From Gemmata palustris (GTDB taxonomy: Bacteria; Planctomycetota; Planctomycetia; Gemmatales; Gemmataceae), in the NCBI RefSeq assembly GCF_017939745.1, contig NZ_JAGKQQ010000001.1, forward strand, positions 4,588,001 to 4,652,000: a DNA stretch of 64,000 nucleotides, written 5' to 3'. Position numbers and translations under genes: made by a program. Below the pieces are notes generated by a model. That model was not told the origin of the DNA. It did not search any database and worked only from the letters and a program-made list of their open reading frames with translations. Below are positions 61,205-64,000 of the stretch, piece by piece (the first letter of the stretch is position 1; each line of letters starts with the position of its first letter).

Positions 61205-61530
61205 GGCGGGTACTCCAGAACCGGCCGGGCACATCATGACTTCACTGGGCCTTACGATAGGTCAGTTGCGCGTCGAGTACGAGACATAATTCGCCGATAG
61301 CACCTTCCCGTCCTGACGAATTACCGACGAAGGCACTGCGGCAATGGAAACTGGAAACGGGCCGAACCGAAGGGCGTCGGCGGGACATCGCGCTCCTGGC
61401 GCCCCGCTCGCTCACTTCCGCCAAATCCAAAAAAATCTCCCCGTCTGTCACAAAACCACCCCGCCCGATCGTCCTTGCTACCGAACGCGGGATGTCGCCC
61501 AGTCACAGCACACACGATGGAGGGGAAGCA
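61205..61530. other. Intergenic region upstream of the ECF41 operon
   Basis: About 325 bases between divergent genes. No gene or strong hairpin is seen. It should hold the promoter of the cupin-sigma-reductase operon. Confidence 0.45.
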
Positions 61531-61953
61531 ATGATTCGCGGAGCACTACTGTTGGCGGCTGGGATCGGCCTCGGGGCGGGCGGGATGACGGCCGCCCGAC
61601 ACGACGAGAAGCACGGGTCGGTCAAGGTGTTGGCCGCGCGGGACATTGCCGAGAAATTGGACGGCAAGGAAGCGAAAGCGACGACCGTGGAGGTGACACT
61701 CGAGGCCGGAAAAGCGGGTGAACCGCACCGCCACCCCGGACCGACGTTCGGGTACGTGCTGGAGGGGGAGTACGAGTGGGCCATCAACGACCAACCCGCC
61801 AAGGTACTCAAGACCGGGGAAACCTTCTACGAGCCGGCCGGTTGCTTGCACCGGGTGTCAAAGAACCCGGGTAAAGTAAAGACGCGCGTGCTCGCGTGGG
61901 TACTGCACCCGCGCGACGCCGCTCAGCTCGTCATACCCGAGCCGAAGAAGTGA
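61531..61953 (+). CDS. Cupin-domain protein with N-terminal anchor or signal
   Basis: 140 residues from the ATG at 61531 with GAGGGGAAG upstream. A hydrophobic start (MIRGALLLAAGIGLGAGGMT) suggests export. The cupin motifs are GEPHRHPGPTFGYVLEGEYE (His ligands and Glu) and FYEPAGCLHRVSKNPG (third His). Cupins bind metals and small ligands. It is the first gene of a three-gene set with an ECF41 sigma factor (20 bases on) and an NAD(P)-binding protein. Confidence 0.85.
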   Translation: MIRGALLLAAGIGLGAGGMTAARHDEKHGSVKVLAARDIAEKLDGKEAKATTVEVTLEAGKAGEPHRHPGPTFGYVLEGEYEWAINDQPAKVLKTGETFYEPAGCLHRVSKNPGKVKTRVLAWVLHPRDAAQLVIPEPKK

Positions 61954-61972
61954 GCGGCCCCGTGAGGGTGTC

Positions 61973-62821
61973 ATGACCGAAGAAGCGTGTGGCCTGCGGC
62001 CGCGGATGATGTCCGTCGCGTACCGGATGCTCGGCAGCGTGGCGGACGCCGAGGACGCCGTGCAGGACGCATTCGTGCGGTACCAGACCGCCGGCGGGGT
62101 GTCCTCGCCGGAAGGGTTCCTGGTCCGCACCACCACCCGCCTCTGCATCGACCGGCTCCGGGCGCGACAGCGCGCGGGGTACGTCGGCCCGTGGGTGCCC
62201 GAACCGGTCGACACGCGGGGGGCGGCCCGCGATACCGCGCTGGCCGAGTCCCTGACGCAAGCGTTCCTACTGCTCCTGGAGCGCCTGACCCCGGACGAGC
62301 GGGCGGCGTTCCTGCTCCGCACCGTGTTCGACTACGAGTACGGCGAGCTTGCCGAGGCGCTGGGCAAATCCGAGGTCCACGCCCGGCAGATCGTCAGCCG
62401 GGCGCGACAGCGCTTGGGACTGGACGGGGAGCGGCGGTTCCGGGCGACACGGGAGCGGGCGGACGGGCTGGCCGAGCGGTTCGTCGCGGCCTGCCGGGAG
62501 GGAGACGTGAGGGCCGTTGAGCGGATGCTCGCCGAAGACGTCGAGATCCACTCGGACGGCGGGGGTAGAGTTTCGGCGGCGCGGGTCGTGATCCGCGGGC
62601 GCGAGCGGGCGGCCCGGTTCCTGACGGGCGTGTTCAGCAAGAAGCGGCGCAACTGCGACATGCGCGCGACGACAGTAAACGGCGCGCCGGGCGTGGTGTT
62701 CTCGTCCGGCGGGGTCGTCGTCCAGGTCACGGCACTGTCCCTGGGGACGGACGTGCGGGCGGTGTACATCAGCGTGAACCCGGACAAGCTGGCCCGGTGG
62801 TCGGCGGCCGCGGTCGAATAG
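61973..62821 (+). CDS. ECF41-type sigma factor with SnoaL-like C-terminus
   Basis: 282 residues. Region 2 is RMMSVAYRMLGSVADAEDAV, then QDAFVRYQ; region 4 reads LTPDERAAFLLRTVFDYEYG and SEVHARQIVSRARQRLGLDG. A SnoaL-like domain follows, with the group's DGGG motif (HSDGGGRVSAARV) and NPDKL near the end. ECF41 factors lack a separate anti-sigma factor; the C-terminal domain controls activity. They typically sit with COE-type genes (carboxymuconolactone decarboxylase, oxidoreductase, epimerase), which fits the NAD(P)-binding neighbour. Confidence 0.94.
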   Translation: MTEEACGLRPRMMSVAYRMLGSVADAEDAVQDAFVRYQTAGGVSSPEGFLVRTTTRLCIDRLRARQRAGYVGPWVPEPVDTRGAARDTALAESLTQAFLLLLERLTPDERAAFLLRTVFDYEYGELAEALGKSEVHARQIVSRARQRLGLDGERRFRATRERADGLAERFVAACREGDVRAVERMLAEDVEIHSDGGGRVSAARVVIRGRERAARFLTGVFSKKRRNCDMRATTVNGAPGVVFSSGGVVVQVTALSLGTDVRAVYISVNPDKLARWSAAAVE

Positions 62822-62846
62822 AGCAATCCGCAATGAGGGTTCAACC

Positions 62847-63599
62847 ATGAAGATCGTTGTAATCGGCGGTAGCGGGCTGATCGGGAAACAGCTCGTGCCC
62901 ATTCTCCAGAAGCGGGGGCACGAGGCTGTGGCCGCGTCCCCGTCCACGGGCGTCAACGCTCTCACCGGCGCGGGGCTGGCCGGCGCGCTCGCGGGCGCGA
63001 GCGTCGTGGTGGACGTATCGAACGCGCCGTCCTGGGAGGATGCGGCGGTAATGGAGTTCTTCGACAAGTCTACCCGTAATCTCTTGACCGCGGAATCGGC
63101 CGCGGGGGTGAAGCACCACATCGCCCTGTCGGTGGTGGGTGCCGATCTCTTGCCGGACAGCGGGTACATGCGGGCGAAGGTCGCCCAGGAAGGACTGATC
63201 CGGGCGGGCAAGGTGCCGTACACGATCGTCCGCGCCACGCAGTTCTTCGAGTTCCTCGGTGGCATCGCCGAATCGGGAGTAGTCGGCGACACGATTCGCC
63301 TACCAACCGCCCCCTTCCAACCGCTCGCGTCCGCCGACGTAGCCGGCGCGCTCGCCGCGATCGTCGAGGACGCGCCGGCGAACGGGACCGTCGAACTGGC
63401 CGGCCCCGAAGCGTCGTCCGTCGCCGAATTCGTGGGGCGGTTCCTGGCCGCGACCGGGGACAAGCGGACCGTCATTGCCGACCCACAGGCCCGTTACTTC
63501 GGCGCGCCGCTGGACGACCGGGGCCTCGCACCGGTGGGCAAAAATCCGCGCCTCGGGCCGACGCGGTTTGAAGCATGGGTCGGGCAACGAAAAGCGTGA
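62847..63599 (+). CDS. NAD(P)-binding NmrA-like/SDR protein
   Basis: 250 residues. MKIVVIGGSGLIGKQLVPIL contains the GxxGxxG Rossmann motif. GVKHHIALSVVGADLLPDSG and KVPYTIVRATQFFEFLGGIA match atypical SDR/NmrA-like proteins. The classic YxxxK pair is not evident. As the last gene of the ECF41 operon it is the probable regulated target: an oxidoreductase or epimerase of unknown substrate. A strong terminator follows. Confidence 0.88.
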   Translation: MKIVVIGGSGLIGKQLVPILQKRGHEAVAASPSTGVNALTGAGLAGALAGASVVVDVSNAPSWEDAAVMEFFDKSTRNLLTAESAAGVKHHIALSVVGADLLPDSGYMRAKVAQEGLIRAGKVPYTIVRATQFFEFLGGIAESGVVGDTIRLPTAPFQPLASADVAGALAAIVEDAPANGTVELAGPEASSVAEFVGRFLAATGDKRTVIADPQARYFGAPLDDRGLAPVGKNPRLGPTRFEAWVGQRKA

Positions 63600-63630
63600 A
63601 ATTCGGCCGTGTGAGCCCACAGGAAATGAG

Positions 63631-63658
63631 AAAGCCGGCGACTTCAGTCGCCGGCTTT
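63631..63658. terminator. Intrinsic terminator of the ECF41 operon
   Basis: A perfect 13-bp stem AAAGCCGGCGACT/AGTCGCCGGCTTT with a two-base loop, followed by CGTTAC. It lies between convergent genes and can act in both directions. Confidence 0.85.
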
Positions 63659-63686
63659 CGTTACTCTGGCCACCTGCCCGCGAGAG

Positions 63687-64000
63687 TTACTTCTTGCGGA
63701 CCAGTTTCATGCCGCCGCAGTGGTCGTCGGCCGGCTTGCCGTTCACCCACGCGACCCCGGTGATCTCGATGTGGTCCGCGTCGATGAACGTGAGCGTCGC
63801 TTCGTGCATGTGCATGTCCTTCGCGGGGTCCAGGTTCGTTCCGCCCGCGAACAGGAACTTGATCTGGTTGGACGGGGACTTCGGGTCCGCCTTCATCCGC
63901 GGCTGGTTGCCGAGGACGCAGTAGTGCGTCATCACCAGGTCGCCCTTGTCCAGGTGGTAGACCGACGCCATCTCCTGCTGCTGGCCGGGGAACAGCGTCT
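63687..64000 (-). CDS. Uncharacterised protein (5' end outside window)
   Basis: The C-terminal 103 residues, open to the window edge. It reads TLFPGQQQEMASVYHLDKGD, LVMTHYCVLGNQPRMKADPK, NLDPAKDMHMHEATLTFIDA and ends ADDHCGGMKLVRKK. This beta-barrel-like tail resembles uncharacterised planctomycete exported proteins. Function unknown. Confidence 0.7.
   Translation of the reverse strand, partial: TLFPGQQQEMASVYHLDKGDLVMTHYCVLGNQPRMKADPKSPSNQIKFLFAGGTNLDPAKDMHMHEATLTFIDADHIEITGVAWVNGKPADDHCGGMKLVRKK

Overview
The window looks like a chromosomal segment of a planctomycete close to Gemmata (family Gemmataceae). It is GC-rich throughout. It carries an ECF sigma factor fused to a WD40 domain, a serine/threonine kinase paired with an ECF sigma gene, PQQ-like and FG-GAP propeller proteins, a haemolysin-type repeat protein with a planctomycete-like LEALGERAMMS motif, IS remnants, and many dispersed palindromic repeats. 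The taxonomic call is inference from these gene families.

Layout. 1-5.2 kb: the 5' part of an acyltransferase, a WD40 protein, pdxA and an exported hydrolase. 5.4-7.2 kb: an ISKra4-like element whose transposase is split at a T5C6 run. 7.2-13.9 kb: the most interesting region, a retron-type reverse transcriptase locus. It has an ARM/HEAT-like protein, a winged-helix-SWIM protein, a small anchored protein and a retron RT (NANPH, YADD and VTG motifs). Three intergenic elements of about 200 nt share a conserved frame but carry entirely different, internally complementary stems. They have the layout of retron msr-msd RNAs: outer a1/a2 stem, small hairpin, long hairpin. One RT with three msr-msd-like units whose stems have been exchanged is the candidate new system here. 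From memory, the protein set resembles type XIII retrons.

14-31 kb: a PQQ-like propeller, the ECF-WD40 fusion, a decayed IS1-like transposase, truD, a kinase-PilZ fusion, membrane proteins, an exported hydrolase, and a large AsmA-like protein followed by an LptF/LptG permease. 31-41 kb: an FKBP isomerase, mfd with an in-frame repeat insertion, an ABC ATPase, a PDZ protein, then a graveyard of IS and phage fragments, a methyltransferase and a broken membrane-protein gene. 41-48 kb: leuC with a toxin-antitoxin-like pair, an N-formylglutamate amidohydrolase-like protein, a TPR protein, ilvH with a conserved small partner, an FG-GAP protein and an ATP-grasp protein. 49-64 kb: a haemolysin-type repeat protein, a divergent ECF sigma/kinase pair, DinB, a broken VOC gene, DUF6194 and DUF1579 proteins, a DSD1-type aldolase, a second VOC protein, membrane and PQQ proteins, and an ECF41 operon (cupin, sigma factor, NAD(P)-binding protein).

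Pathway genes (pdxA, leuC, ilvH, truD, mfd) are scattered singly, as is common in planctomycetes. Functional coupling is visible mainly in the retron locus, the AsmA-LptF/G pair, the ECF-kinase divergon and the ECF41 operon.
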